Of a stretch of 64,000 bases of DNA, positions 33,830 through 45,279 are shown piece after piece. Location: contig CM066732.1 of NCBI GenBank assembly GCA_033961575.1, positions 54,642,501-54,706,500 on the forward strand, given 5' to 3'. The first letter of the stretch is position 1. The number at the start of each line of letters is the position of its first letter. The notes beneath the pieces were generated by a model. The model was not told the origin of the DNA and did no database searches. It was given only the letters and a program-made list of their open reading frames with translations. The stretch is from Aselliscus stoliczkanus (lineage: Eukaryota; Chordata; Mammalia; Chiroptera; Hipposideridae). A program made the translations under genes and the position numbers.

Positions 33830-34170
33830 GGTATTTCCAGGCCACAAAGTCCTCTGACCTTTGAACAGTTGCTGCAGAATTTCAATAATGAAAGGGCCCC
33901 TTTTGAATCCGTACAAATGAGACGTTATATTTCCATACATTTTATTTCCAGCCTCATCTGCGAATCTAATATTGACCTGGAGTTATCTGTGATGGGGAAG
34001 TTATTAATTCTGACAGATATAAGGGAGAAGCTAATATTCGCCTTTTACAAACACCTAATATTAATCTCGGTGCTGTAAACCAGAGCTGCATGCCGGCATG
34101 GGGAAGCTGACACCAGCTCCGAATCTGATAATGAAAAATGGGGAGGTTTAATTTCAGGGTAAGGATAAAA
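33830..34170. promoter_or_regulatory. Candidate conserved non-coding element
   Basis: AT-rich unique island beginning near TTGAACAGTTGCTGCAG and containing several TAAT/ATTA cores (CTAATATTGACC, GCTAATATTCG, CCTAATATTAATC) spread over 200 bases. The repeated TAATATT core, at least three times in about 130 bases, is suggestive of a homeodomain-bound enhancer. No repeat signature. Confidence 0.45.
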
Positions 34171-34714
34171 ACGTTTGCCGCTGCGAGGTAAGCAGCCCGG
34201 GAGGCCCGGGTGGGATTCCTGAGGGGCCAGGCGCCCGGCGAGGCCGGCCTGCAGAGGGGCCTGGCGCTCGGGCCTGCGGGAGCCAGTTGCGATGCCTCCC
34301 CACGGGCCTGAGAGCCAGAGGGAGGCAGCTGTGGGTCAGAGTGCCCGGGACCCAGGGAGGCCGGGCTCCCGACCCGCCGTCTGAGGGCCCCAACGCCTGA
34401 CCCCCCTGGGAGAGTGGGAAAGTGGGGAGCAGGGCCCAGGAGGAGCGGCAGGGTTCTCCGTAAACCTGGGGCGCTCAGGAGCCCCAATCCCAGAAGTCGG
34501 CACCTCCTCAAACACGCGCTCTGCCCTGGAGCCCTGCCTGCTCTCCTCGTCGACCCCCTGGAGCCCCGCTTCTCGTTACGGGCTCAGCGAAGGTCCCCTT
34601 TCACCTTCCAAGCTTCCTGGAGCCCGGCCAGCTCCGGCCCCCTGCTCTCACCCCGCCAGTTTCTCCTTCCGCAGGTCTCGCCCAGAGCCCTTCCCCAGGG
34701 AGCCCCCTTTTATA

Positions 34715-35175
34715 TTGTTAAGGGCTGAATCATGTCCTTCCAGATTCGTGTTGGAGCCCTGACCCCCAGCACCCCAGATGGTCACCTCACGTGGAAATAG
34801 GGTCATTGCAGAGGCAGACAATTGAGGTGAGGTCACACTGCAGGCAGGTGGCTGGTGTCCTTATAAAGAGGGGCCATTGGACATGGGAAGAATGCCAAGT
34901 GAAGATGAAGACAGACTTTGGGGCACTGTGTCTGTGGGCCAAGGAATGCCAAAGAGGGCCAGCAGGCCCCCAGAAGCTAAGGGAGAGGCCGGGAACAGAA
35001 CCTCCATCCCATCCCTCAGAAGGACCCAACCTGCCACCTTGATCTCAGACTCCTGCCTCCAGCCCTGGGAGAGAAGCCATGTTTGTGGTTTGAACCCCAG
35101 AGGCTGTCGCCCTTCACTACGGCAGCCCGTCAAGCGAATCTGCTTTGTGGCATTGTCATCATGCGCACAGTCGCA
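34715..35175 (+). mobile_element. MaLR-type (MLT1-like) LTR, nearly full length
   Basis: In plus sense it begins TTGTTAAGGGCTGAATCATG, then TTCGTGTTGGAGCCCTGACC, CACGTGGAAATAGGGTCATTG, GAGGTGAGGTCACACTG, GTGTCCTTATAAAGAGG, a purine-rich middle, CACCTTGATCTCAGACTC and TGTTTGTGGTTTGAACC with CGGCAGCCCGTCAAG near the end. It is the most complete of the three related copies here and carries no open frame of retroviral type. Confidence 0.7.
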
Positions 35176-35794
35176 CAGTAGCACAGTGGCGGGATTGTCC
35201 TGTGAGGCGGTGAGAGGAGGGACGAGCAGGCATGCCACTGTGCCCCTGGGCACTCCCAGAGGTCGGGCACACCTCAGGGACCCAAAGAATTACCACCTCA
35301 AATGGCCGAGCCCCCTGCTGTCTGCTGGAAAGGCAGCGGGAAGCGTCCGTCAGGCCCCACTTGTTTGACTGGACAGGCCGAGGGCTGGGGTGTGCACGGA
35401 GGAGCTCCCCAAACATGTCAGCCTGTCCCACGGGCCCTGTGGGTGCTGAGGACAGCTGGAGCTTGGGGTCCCTGCGGGGTGAGCAGCCTTAGCTGCGGGC
35501 TCCTCCTTGATCCATCCCCACCGTGGACCTTTGGGGCACGGCCTGGCCACGCCGCTCACCATGAAGGGCCGCTGGGGTTTTGGGCCAGAAGCAGCAGCTC
35601 CAGGAGGCCCTGCGGGGGGCACAGAGGGCATCGCCTTCCTTCCCCTAAGCCCCGGTCACAGCCGGCTCCGGACATCCTGGCGCCGTGCGCACTGTGGTGG
35701 GCGGAGCTTAAGTCACGGGCAGATTTGGTGCCCACACGTCTCCAGCTGCCAGCACTGGGCAGGACCTCAGCTGTCCTTGCGTCTGCCCTTTGCC

Positions 35795-35885
35795 ACAGTG
35801 GCAAGTGAGGGAACAGATCCAGAGAGGGAGCAGCTTATCCAACGGCACACAGTCAGGATCAGAGCGGGTCCCGGCCCAGCCCGGC
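35795..35885 (-). repeat. MIR fragment
   Basis: In plus sense, AGTGAGGGAACAGATCCAGAG, GGAGCAGCTTATCCAACGGC, ACACAGTCAGGATCAGAGC is the order of the MIR core seen in reverse. Degenerate. Confidence 0.55.
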
Positions 35886-36759
35886 CGGGGCTTGTCGCTC
35901 TGCCTGCAGAAGGCACTGGCTTTGGTGGGGGAGAACGCAGCAGACGGAGATGGAGTGTTTTCTTTCTTCTTCTTTCCCCTCCATTAAATCCTGAGTCTTA
36001 AATGCTTGCCTTTCAAAAGCATTTGAAAGAGCCCAAGCGACTGGCTTACCTCATGGGCACTTTCTCACTCCCTTCTCACCTCACACCCTCCTTTCCAACA
36101 CCTGCTCACCCTAACCCCACGCGTGCAGCCGGAGCACATGCGGCGAGGCATTGGGACACACATGACCAGCACGCACAAGCACACCCGTGTTCCAAGCAGG
36201 CCCTGAGGGCAAAGGGTCGGGTTCTCTAGGAAACCCGGGGCCATGTGTGGCTCTGCTAGCCCAGGAAGACGGCTTCTTACAGTTGCAAGTCACAAAAAGC
36301 CCTTTAAGGATCTGCAGGAAGCAATGTGGTCTGTGTGAGTGTGCGTGTGTGTGTATGTGTGCATGCATGCCTGCTGTCCCCTCCCACCTCCCCTGAGGTT
36401 GGTGAGAAAGGTGACTTGGGGGAAGATGAATGTCCTTTGGTGGCTTCTCCATACTTGGGCCAGGCCTTGCCACTTCCAGCATTCTCAGGCTGGGATGGGT
36501 TCTCAGCCGAGCTTCCAACAGGTTCTAGCCAGGAGAGCTGGCCCGTCTAGGGCGTCCCAGCCAGCTGTCTCCCTGTGGGCGGGGCACTGCCGCTGTGGCC
36601 TGGTCCCATGGTGGGCGGGTGCCTCGCCGGGGAGAAGGCTCCAGTGGAGAGCACTGCCCGGGCCGCGGTGGCACCTCGCCCAACCTCAGCGAGCCGAGGC
36701 TGTGTCTTTGTCAGGGAGATGACAGAAGTCCCCAACATAGCGTATCACCAGCCCTGTGA
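35886..36759. other. Gene-free stretch
   Basis: GC-rich sequence with a short GTGTGTGTGC tract at about 36340-36365. No gene or RNA recognised. Confidence 0.5.
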
Positions 36760-37610
36760 TCGGTGAAACGACACCTACAAAATCTATTATTCATTAAGTG
36801 TAACCAATATATAATTTAAAACAGTGGGTTTTGTCAAATAATGTTAGGTCAGCATAATTTTCTGCCTATTACTAATATCTATACCATCTTTGCCTTAGTC
36901 AGCTCTATTTAAATATGCAATCATTTACAGCTTTTGAGAATATTTCTGTGTGCTCCCAATTTCCAATATTCAACTACGACAAATTTTATGCTGACATCAA
37001 TAGCAAACTATTAAAGACAGTATTTCATTATTGGTTTTTCATCCCAAAAGTTATTTACAATTATATACTAAGCACTAATATTAAAGGAAACCATTTAAAT
37101 GAGGTGCTATCTACTTTAACAATATGTCTGTCACACAATGAGATTGTGTTTAAAGATTTTATCAAGAAATGGTTGTTTGCTGAGGTTATGTTTTGTCCAT
37201 GAAATATGCATTTCATATCTCTTTCATTTCATTAACATAATTTAATTTGTGCTTTGCATTTTGTGCATAATACATATTTGATTTACAAAACAAATATTTC
37301 CATTAGAAAATGAATTTCATGCAGGCAAAAAAGCAGAACCAAATGATGTATTGAAGGGAAATAAGAAGAAATGAAATGCATTTTCTCAGTCTATTAAAAA
37401 ATCTATGGCATTGACAGAAAGTGCACTTACTGCTGCATTTAAAAAATAGCACATATGTCAATGTATTAACAAATAGAATTGGAAATACAAATATTTCCCT
37501 ATATCAAGCCAAGAATCTCTTTATTTTAATTGAGTTGATTTAAAAGCCCAACTACAATTTAATTTTTATTTCATGATGTGGTGCTGGGGCTGGTGCCGTT
37601 GGAGCTGTGT
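36760..37610. promoter_or_regulatory. Largest AT-rich candidate conserved non-coding element
   Basis: About 850 bp of AT-rich, low-CpG unique DNA with sharp edges against GC-rich flanks. Contains many ATTTAAAT, TTAATTG and TAATTTAATTTG-like motifs and no transposon structure. A 95-codon open frame (36915-37202) has Phe/Ile/Tyr/Asn-rich composition typical of AT-rich non-coding DNA. The size and edges make it the best bulk candidate for a regulatory block in this gene desert. Confidence 0.4.
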
Positions 37611-40600
37611 GGGCTTGGCAGTTGATGGAAGAAGATAGTTGACCTTAAAAATGGCTTTTATTGACAATGGAGAGACATGGTTGAATAGAAAGCGAATGGG
37701 AAGTGGGCCCTTTGTGATCTGGGCGCGGGGAGGGGAGAGCGGGGCTGGCAGGCTTCGAGCAGCTCCCTGCTGGGCTGCGCTGCCAGGGCCCTCTCTCCTG
37801 TCCGCCCTGCCTCACCCTACTGGGGGGTCGCTGGGCCGGTCCCAGGAACCCAGGAGCCTGAGTCTTGTTGGCCCTCACAGGAGACGAAGGCTCAGGAATT
37901 GGGGGATCCCAGAATGGGGGCTCTACCACCGAGGACGCTCCTCCCACCTTGGAGCATGACCCGGGGGTGCTGGGGCCAGTGCGCTCTGTCAGTGTCCCTG
38001 CAGGGTTATTTAAAGGTGACATGCTGGGCTGATGGTGTTAAGTCAATGATGAGACAATGTTAAAGAAGTGGCAGTCACTGAGGGACACAGGGCACCAGGC
38101 AGGCCCCTGGCTCGGCAGTCCCTGGCCGCTCCTGAGCTCTGAGAACAAAGGGGTGCTGGTCCTTCAGGAGGGCTGTAGGCTGGGGCCCTGGGCACAGACT
38201 GCTGGAGTGCAGCTCCCTAACTTCAGATAAGGAACCGGGCTCAGGGAGGCGGTGACGTTGCAGGGAGTGTGGCCGGGCTGTCTGCACTCTGCTCCTAGTT
38301 CCCCATCTGAAGGCTCTTCCCTGTAGCCCACAAACCCACACCCCAGGCCTGCTGTTAGCCACCCTGCCTTGTCCCCGCCCCCATAGAACAAGGGAGCACC
38401 CCGGGCCTGACAGCCCCTGAGCCTGGTGGAGAAGGGTCAGGTTCCTGTCAGGTAAATGCTGTTGGAAAGGCCCCCGTGGCCTCTAGGGGAGCAGGGCTGA
38501 TCTCGGTGCTGTGCTTGTAAGATTGCTCACCAGACCCTCGCTGTGTGTGCCTGGAGGGCTGTGCACCCATCCGCAGCCTGGATGCCATGCGCGTAGCTGA
38601 ACGTGAGAAGGGTGCCTGGGCTTGTGCAGCACGGCGGCCCTGGGGCTCAGCCAGGGCTTTCACCAGGACGGATGCATCCCTCCGTCAGTGGCCGCGGGAC
38701 AGCACCTGCAGGGGTCTGCTCACACGCTTCTACATACTTACACACACATTGACATGTACATTCCCACAGGCTCATAACACTCCCACGTATGCACACTCAC
38801 TGACACTCTCACACGCGCTGGAGACCCCGAGGGCCAGCCTGCCTGCCATGCCACCGTGGCCTCTGCCCTCAGCGTCCTTGTCCTGTCCCCTGGAATGTGC
38901 CTCTGAGGCGGGGTCAGGTCTTGTCGGGCAGCTCCCACTGTGTCAGACAGAGGCCCACATAGCTGGGCCCAAGAAGGATGGGCCCCCTGCCTGTGGGAGA
39001 CGCCCAGGCACCCGGGCAGCGGGGTAACAGAGACCAAAGAGGGCTTCCTCCAGCCTCTGAATGGGACCCGCTGTGCCAGGCTGGGGGCCGGGTGCGAGCT
39101 CGCAAGCCCTGGGCCAGCCCGGGTCCTGCTCCTGGTCTGGCCTTACCCTTCCACGCTCTTACCCGTCCCGTGGCCTCCGCTGTCCAGGGCCAGAGGAGAA
39201 CATGGATTGCAATCAGAAAAACCCCTTTTGTTTCAATCCCAAAGGTTACAACAAAAATAGTCAAGATGCCTGGAAAGGGTGGGAACCAGAGACGGAACCA
39301 AGAAACGGAATGTCCGCCCAGGAGGGGGGAAGGGAGGTGGGGGCGCAGGTCCAGGCCCCCAGCCTAGGGACACTGCGTGCTCCTGGTGTCTGTCTCAGGT
39401 GACATGCCCCGGAGCATGGCACGAGCTCCTTGGCCCCCGTAGGCTGGTCTGACAGCCATGCCCCTGGGTACCTGACCCCAGCCTGGGCCCCAGGCATGCT
39501 GTCCGGACAGGTCCAGGGGTACAGGCCCATGCATGGTCTCTGGGGTCCCTAGGAAGCCGAGGCCACCGAGCCAGGCGGGCGCCTGCAGTGCAGCAGGGAG
39601 AGTGAACAACACTCCCCCGGGGCCGGCCCTCCTTCCTGGGAGCCAGGCTTTCTCAGCCACAGGTGGGATGGTGGCATCTGCCACGAGGGAGAGGAGAGAA
39701 CAGGCAATGAAGCTTTCAGGCTGCCAAGGGCTGGATGGCTGTCACTGCTGGGCTGGAGCCTGGGGTCCTGGCTCCCCGTGGGGCTGGCTGCGGAGGAGGG
39801 TGGGAGTGTGCTGACAGAGGAAGTCAGCGTGCTTTCTGGCGGGGCTATCGGGAAGCAACCCATCTCTGAGGGCGGCCAGTCTCATCCCGTTAGAAGTGTG
39901 GGTTTCTGGCTCCAGCCGAGCCGGAGGCCCTCTCCCTGGGGAGGCAGGGCGGACGCAAGGCCCTCGGGCAGCTCCCAGGTGCGCTGCTACCTGTGGGGCC
40001 GCAGGGGCCAGACTGGCTGATGTCCCTGGTGGCCGGGGCCCAGGTGCAGAGGCGCTCTGGGGCCAGCGCAGGCCCGGGCTGCGGCCCTCCCCTCCCGCCA
40101 TGCCCTTCGCCGGAGGACCTGGGACGGCTGCATCTGAGACCAGGCCGCCCAGCCTTGAAATGGTGCTTGTTTCTCTCCCAGGACGAGGTCCCAGGCCCAC
40201 CTGGTGCCGCTTAGAGCCATGCCAGGTCCTGCGGAAACACAGCAGTGGGACCCCGTCCCAGCCGGCAGTGAGGTACGTTCCCAAAGAGCATTCGCCTTGA
40301 GCTGTCCTAATAAACACTCCTATTTCAATACAACTCCCTTTCCATACACTTAATTTGTATAGAGCTAATACAATTGCACGGTTTTAAACACGAGACGACT
40401 TACAGTGAAAACCAGCGGTCTCTGTCCTGCCCCTCGCCGCCCTCATTCCAGCTCGCCAGGGCGGCCTCTTTCCACCCTGTTAGCTCTGACGGCATTTGTT
40501 GCTGGTTTAAAAAAATGTGCCATTACTAACTGATGCCCCGAGTTCCCACCAGCACTGTAAACTCCTACCCCAACTGTCACATCGTGTCACACTAGGCTAA

Positions 40601-40957
40601 CGTCTCCATTCTGTTCTTGAGGACGTCCCTCCCGAGTGGCACTTGGCTGTGCTGGTTGTCTCTGGGGTGGGCTCAGCGGCTCCCCGGTGCCGCCCATCCA
40701 CATCCGCCTGGGGCCCCTCCTGTTTGCCATACGTGTGCCTCCCTCTTTTTCAGTTTATTCCCTCGTTTGGGTGGCACACACCCTCCAGTGGCTTTCTGAG
40801 AAAAGGTGTCTGGCTGCATGTTTGAAACGCTGTCTGCCCTGCCTCCTCGGGACTGGCCATGGGGTCTGGAGTTCTAGGTTGAAGTCAGTTTCCTCCCCAT
40901 TGTCGTCCTGGTCCCTGGTGGCTTTTGAGAAACCCGATGCCCTTCTTAGTCCCAGCC
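37611..40957. other. Gene-free stretch up to the HSPE1 retrocopy
   Basis: Mostly GC-rich, with small AT-richer patches at 39190-39290 and 40290-40400 (the latter with CTAATAAACACTCC and CTAATACAATTGC). A weak degenerate MIR-like patch may lie at 38190-38260. No gene or RNA recognised. Confidence 0.5.
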
Positions 40958-40960
40958 TTT

Positions 40961-41537
40961 TTTTTTTTATTAACCATTTATTGTTATATTTTTATTTGGA
41001 AATGTTTATATCAGTACAGTGGAACTAAATTTTAAGAGATGCTGGATGTCATTACTTTTGATATCATTAGTTTATTACAAAAGAGAGACATGGAAATTAT
41101 TTCCATGATGAGATTTCAGAACTTCAGTGGAATGGGCAGCTTCACATGATGCCATGTCAACAGTGACTGATTTCAGTCTACATACTTTCCAAGGATGTCA
41201 CCATCTCTAAATAAGAAATAATCCTTGTCCTCTATAACTACTTTGGCACTTCCATATTCTGGAAGAAGAACTTTATCTCCAACTTTCACGCTAACTGGTT
41301 GAACCTCTCCGCCCTTTCCCTTAGAGCCGGATCCAACAGCTACTACTGTCGCTTGCGATACTTTTCCTTGAGATTTTTCTGGAAGCATAATGCCTCCTTT
41401 GGTTACAGTGTCCGCAGCACTCCTTTCAACTAATACTCGGTCAAAGAGGGGAGACACTTTCTAAATGCCATGACTCCTGCAGCAGCCGTTCGTGCTGTGC
41501 TCTCGCCGCGGCCGCAAGGGGAGACCTCCAGTCCAGA
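40961..41537 (-). pseudogene. HSPE1: HSPE1 (HSP10) processed pseudogene
   Basis: The minus strand carries an intronless copy of the mitochondrial HSP10/GroES co-chaperonin mRNA. ATG at 41471-41469 gives MAFRK, lacking some N-terminal codons, and a one-base loss follows before LFDRVLVERSAADTV. The frame then runs to YVD and TGA at 41173 with every conserved segment (mobile loop, SGSKGKGGE, LPEYGSAKV, DYFLFRDGDIL) in place. A 3'UTR with AATAAA and a poly(A) tail (T run at 40958-40968) follows. The repeat CCCAGCCTTT at 40951-40960 and 41538-41547 is a 10-bp target-site duplication. It is a classic L1-driven retrocopy. The frame disruption at the N-terminus makes function unlikely. Confidence 0.95.
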
Positions 41538-41890
41538 CCCAGCCTTTCAAATGTGGTCTGTTTTGTCCTCTGAAAGCTTTAAGAGCCTCCCTTATTGCTG
41601 CCCTTCTGAAGCCCCACAGTGTTGGGCCCTTTCTCTCTAGAAACTCATGTTTTCGATTCCAGGGTATTTCTCCAAGTGACTTCCTTCCAGGGTTCTACCC
41701 TGGTTTTTCTCAGTCATATCTTTCTGGAGCTCTTGTCCTTCTTCTAATCTTCCTCCTCATCCTCATGTCTGATTTATTCTCTGCCATTTCATCTTTTTTC
41801 TTTTTGTTCCAGCTGCAGGACTTCCTTAAGTTTAACTTCCAACCACTCTATTGATTTTTTAAAATTCTGCTCTCCTAGTCCAACTTAGCG

Positions 41891-42061
41891 TTTTCTTTTT
41901 CTTTTCCTTTCCTTTCCTTTCCTTTCCTTTCCTTTCCTTTCCTTTCCTTTCCTTTCCTTTCCTTTCCTTTCCTTTCCTTTCCTTTCCTTTCTTTTCCTTT
42001 CCTTTCCTTTCCTTCTTTCTTTTCTTCCTCTCTCCCTCCCTCCCTCCTTCCCTCCTTCCTT

Positions 42062-42116
<55 letters not shown>

Positions 42117-42120
42117 TCTG
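41891..42120. repeat. Polypyrimidine tract: (CCTTT)n followed by (TC)n
   Basis: About 110 bases of CCTTT units merge through CCTCC-rich sequence into an uninterrupted TC run (about 42065-42115). It is strongly strand-asymmetric, with nearly all purines on the minus strand, and much of it has mirror symmetry. It lies between two retrocopies (HSPE1 and MYL9). Confidence 0.97.
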
Positions 42121-42780
42121 TTCCTTTTGTCAGTCCCGGGTTCTATTTCACAGAATCATGTCTTTTCTTACCTCTCTGAGGCATTAATGGTAACTTAGTG
42201 AGCATTTCCTCTTTTTTTAAAAAATGTGGTAAAAAATGCATGACACGAAACCTACCCTCCTGACACATTGTTTTTCAGTGCTCAGCCTTCTATGAGACTC
42301 CGCCTCCCCTGGACAAGCCCTACGTCACCTTCTGGAGTGCACACCCGTGGGGTGGGCGGTGTTCCAGGGGCAGGGCCCCCCCGGCATCCTGCCTCTGAGA
42401 AGGGACTCCGGTGAGGTTCGTGTGTTTGTGGCAGTGGCTGGGAAAGGGCTTTCAATTCCTGCATGAGGTGGATGTGGCGTGGTGTCCCCAGAGCAGGACA
42501 TGGGGACAGCCCTGGAATGGCAGGCAGCAGCCGAGGCCTGGGCTGTCTTGTGGGGACTTCCCTTGGAGCCTCCAGGACCAGCCCTCCGGCCCAGCTCCCC
42601 AGATCCTTTCTGGGGGGCTCACAGTGGGTCCACCTGCCTCACTCATGTTGGCTGTGTGACCCATGCCTGGCACTGTGCTCTCTTGGCCCGTTTCCTTTAC
42701 TGGGAGCTGGGCCCCTAACCCCTCAGAGGGTGGATCCCCTGAGAGGGTCCTGTGGGCACGGAGCTATGTGTGGGGGGGCA
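42121..42780. other. Gene-free stretch between repeat and MYL9 retrocopy
   Basis: Unique sequence with no recognised feature. Its 3' part may include the 3'UTR of the adjacent MYL9 retrocopy. Confidence 0.5.
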
Positions 42781-42830
42781 GGCGACTGGGACAGGGGCCT
42801 GGCGTGGGGGTGCGGTGGGGCAGGGGGCCT

Positions 42831-43338
42831 GTCGTCTTTGTCCTTGGCTCCATGTTTGAGGGTGCGGGGAAACCCCAGTAGTGGCAGCTGCCTTTCTTAT
42901 CGATGGGCGCTTCGCGGCACATCTCGTTGGCCTCCTCGTCGGTGAAGCGGTCGCCTGTGGTGGTGAGCAGCCCGGAGGCGGTCCTCGTGGATAAAACCCG
43001 AGGCCTCCTCATCGAAGCAGGGGAAAGCGTTGCAGATCACGTCCTCGGAGCCCGTGCCAGTTAGCCAGCTTCTCCACAACATGGTCAGGAACACGGTGAA
43101 GCCGGTGGGCCCCGGGGCCTCGCTCATCACACCCACCAGGCACTCATCGTGGGCTTCCTTCCCAGTGAGGCCAGCGTGTCCGCAAGTCCTCCTTGTCGAT
43201 GAACCGTCTCGGTCCTGGCCGATCATGTTGAAGGCCTCCTTACACTCCTGGGTCTGGGACTGTCAAACACGGCGAAGACATCAGCTGTGGCCGCTTCTTG
43301 GTGGTCTTGGCCTTGGCCTTGGCGCGTTTACTGGACAT
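42831..43338 (-). pseudogene. MYL9: MYL9 (myosin regulatory light chain) processed pseudogene
   Basis: On the minus strand ATG at 43338-43336 starts MSSKRAKAK, followed by fragments of the regulatory light chain in order: a truncated MFDQ-like segment, MIGQDRDG (EF-hand 1), SEAPGP and [39 protein letters not shown], and [13 protein letters not shown] end (HGAKDKDD seen as NMEPRTKTT after a shift). SGFIHED rather than ATGTIQED points to MYL9 rather than MYL12A/B. Several one-base losses shift and restore the frame, and the normal stop after the final Asp-Asp is changed to AGG, so no light chain can be made. No intron is present. I see no clear poly(A) tail or target-site duplication; the ends are diffuse, and the retrocopy probably extends into UTRs on both sides. 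Confidence 0.9.
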
Positions 43339-43399
43339 CTTGGCTTCAGGTGGGTGGGCCTTCCCTGGTACGGAGAAGGCGCTCTGTCCGTGTGCGGTG

Positions 43400-45279
43400 C
43401 GGGGTGCGGTGCGCGGTGCGGTGTGCGGAGCGGAGCACGCCGTCGGTTGGGTAGGAGCTGGGCTCCTGACACATTTTTAAGTGTAGATGACACTAGGTGA
43501 GATAAGCCCATCATAAATGGACAGATGCTGCATGTGTCCACTTATAGAAGGCGTCTAAGGAAGTCAAATGCAGGGAAGCAAAGTCGAATGGTGGTCACCA
43601 GGGCCTGCGAGGCCCACGGGGGTGGCGAGCTGCGGTTCAGTGGGGATAGTCGCAGTCATGCACGATGACACGGTTCCAGAGAGTGGCGGGGTGGCATTTC
43701 CTGTGGCTCCTGCATTGCCCCACCTCTCCCAGGCTCCCTTTTGGCCTCTGTCATGCTGGAGACTTTCCTCAGCTGTCTGGTGGCCCTCACTGTTGTTGAT
43801 GAGTATTTTGCAGTGAAGGACTAGGGATAACCCCTGCAAGGTCTGTGTGCAGCCCTGTCAGCGGGGCCTCTGTGCTGACTGCGCGGTCATCGGCCCATTT
43901 CCTGGGAACGGCCATGTGTGGGATCCTCTGGGCTCTCTCTTGGGTTCGTCCATCTTGCCAGTGAGAGAAGCCCATCCCCTCCGGGTGGAGGTCGGGGGCA
44001 GAGCATGGCTTTCCGTTCTGGAGGCCCGGGTCCCTCCGTCCCCTATCTCACACCCCTCATTTTCATCTCAGGGCCTGCTGCCCTGGTCCAGCCTCTGCAG
44101 AGAATTGGCCCCACTTGCTGCTCTTTGGGGATGGGCTGCTCTGGCTGCGTAGACCGTGGAGTGGGTGACTCTTGACGCCCAGCCAGTCGCCATGTTTAGC
44201 TCCGTCCATACCATGTGCTCAGACATCCCTGATGCCTCTAGCCCCCAGGGTCCCCTGTGACAGCGCGCATGCTGGTCCTCTGCTTTCCATCAGACCCCGT
44301 CAAAGGTCCCCTCACTGTCGCCACTCTCTCCCTTCTGTCTGTGGACTTGTGCCTTTTTTGTGTTCTTACTGTCTACTGGTGGAACTGGGCACAAACGCAG
44401 AGATGCGTGCATGCTCACTCTTCCACGTGTACCCAGAAGGACAGCTGCCTCTGTGCCAGTCCTGTCCGGTCCCTAGGACTCAGCTTCCTCATGGGAAGAA
44501 AGGGAAGGGGTTGGGTGAGATGACGTCTCAAGCCCTGGGTGGCTCCGGTGGTGTTTCGGGATCCTGCTGAGGTCTGAAACCCTCACAGACCCCAGAGAAT
44601 GAAGCTGGGGCAGAGGTGGACAGCTGCTGTCTTGCCCAGGACATCTGTGGGCTGACCTGACACCCCTCTTCTTCCCGGCACCCAGGAATCTGCTGCCCCT
44701 CCGAGGGTGGGTCACCCCCTCCTCCTCATACTCCAGCCAGCCCCAGAGCAAGTCCACGGGCCAGGACCCCAGCTCGTGAGCCTTCAGGCCTGGAAGGCAC
44801 GTGCATATGACAAAAGAGGAAGTGGCGGGTGGGGGCTGTGGCACCCAGATGCTCAGGCTCCATCAGAAGACACGTATTAATGGTTTTTAGTGTAAAAACC
44901 CTGTAGACCCTGTTTTGAAATGTTGCATCTTAATAGGAAATTTGAGGCATAGTGAGGCCAACAGATGAGGAGACTGTGGTCCTTGAAAAGTTAGTTCGTT
45001 ACTCCCAGTTCCCGAGGGGAGGGGCGCCAGGCCAGGCAGGGCCACACGGGGAGGCCCCGGTTGGGCAGGGGCCCAGGGGGCGGGGTGGGGACAGGGGCAG
45101 TGATGTTGGTTAATCATCCAGTAAGAGGCGCCCAGCAAGCCGCCATCCCAGCCTCCCAGCGCGGGGTGTCCTGGCTGGCGGACAGGCGGGGACCCTGCCC
45201 CGCGGTTACTGCCGGCTCAGGTCAGGGTGCTGCCGTGGGGCATTGCTCAGGGGGCGCTCTTTTCCAGTGGCGGCTGCTG
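43400..45279. other. Gene-free stretch
   Basis: Mixed GC content with short biased frames and no recognised gene, RNA or repeat. A few short palindromic or homopolymer patches are unremarkable. Confidence 0.5.
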
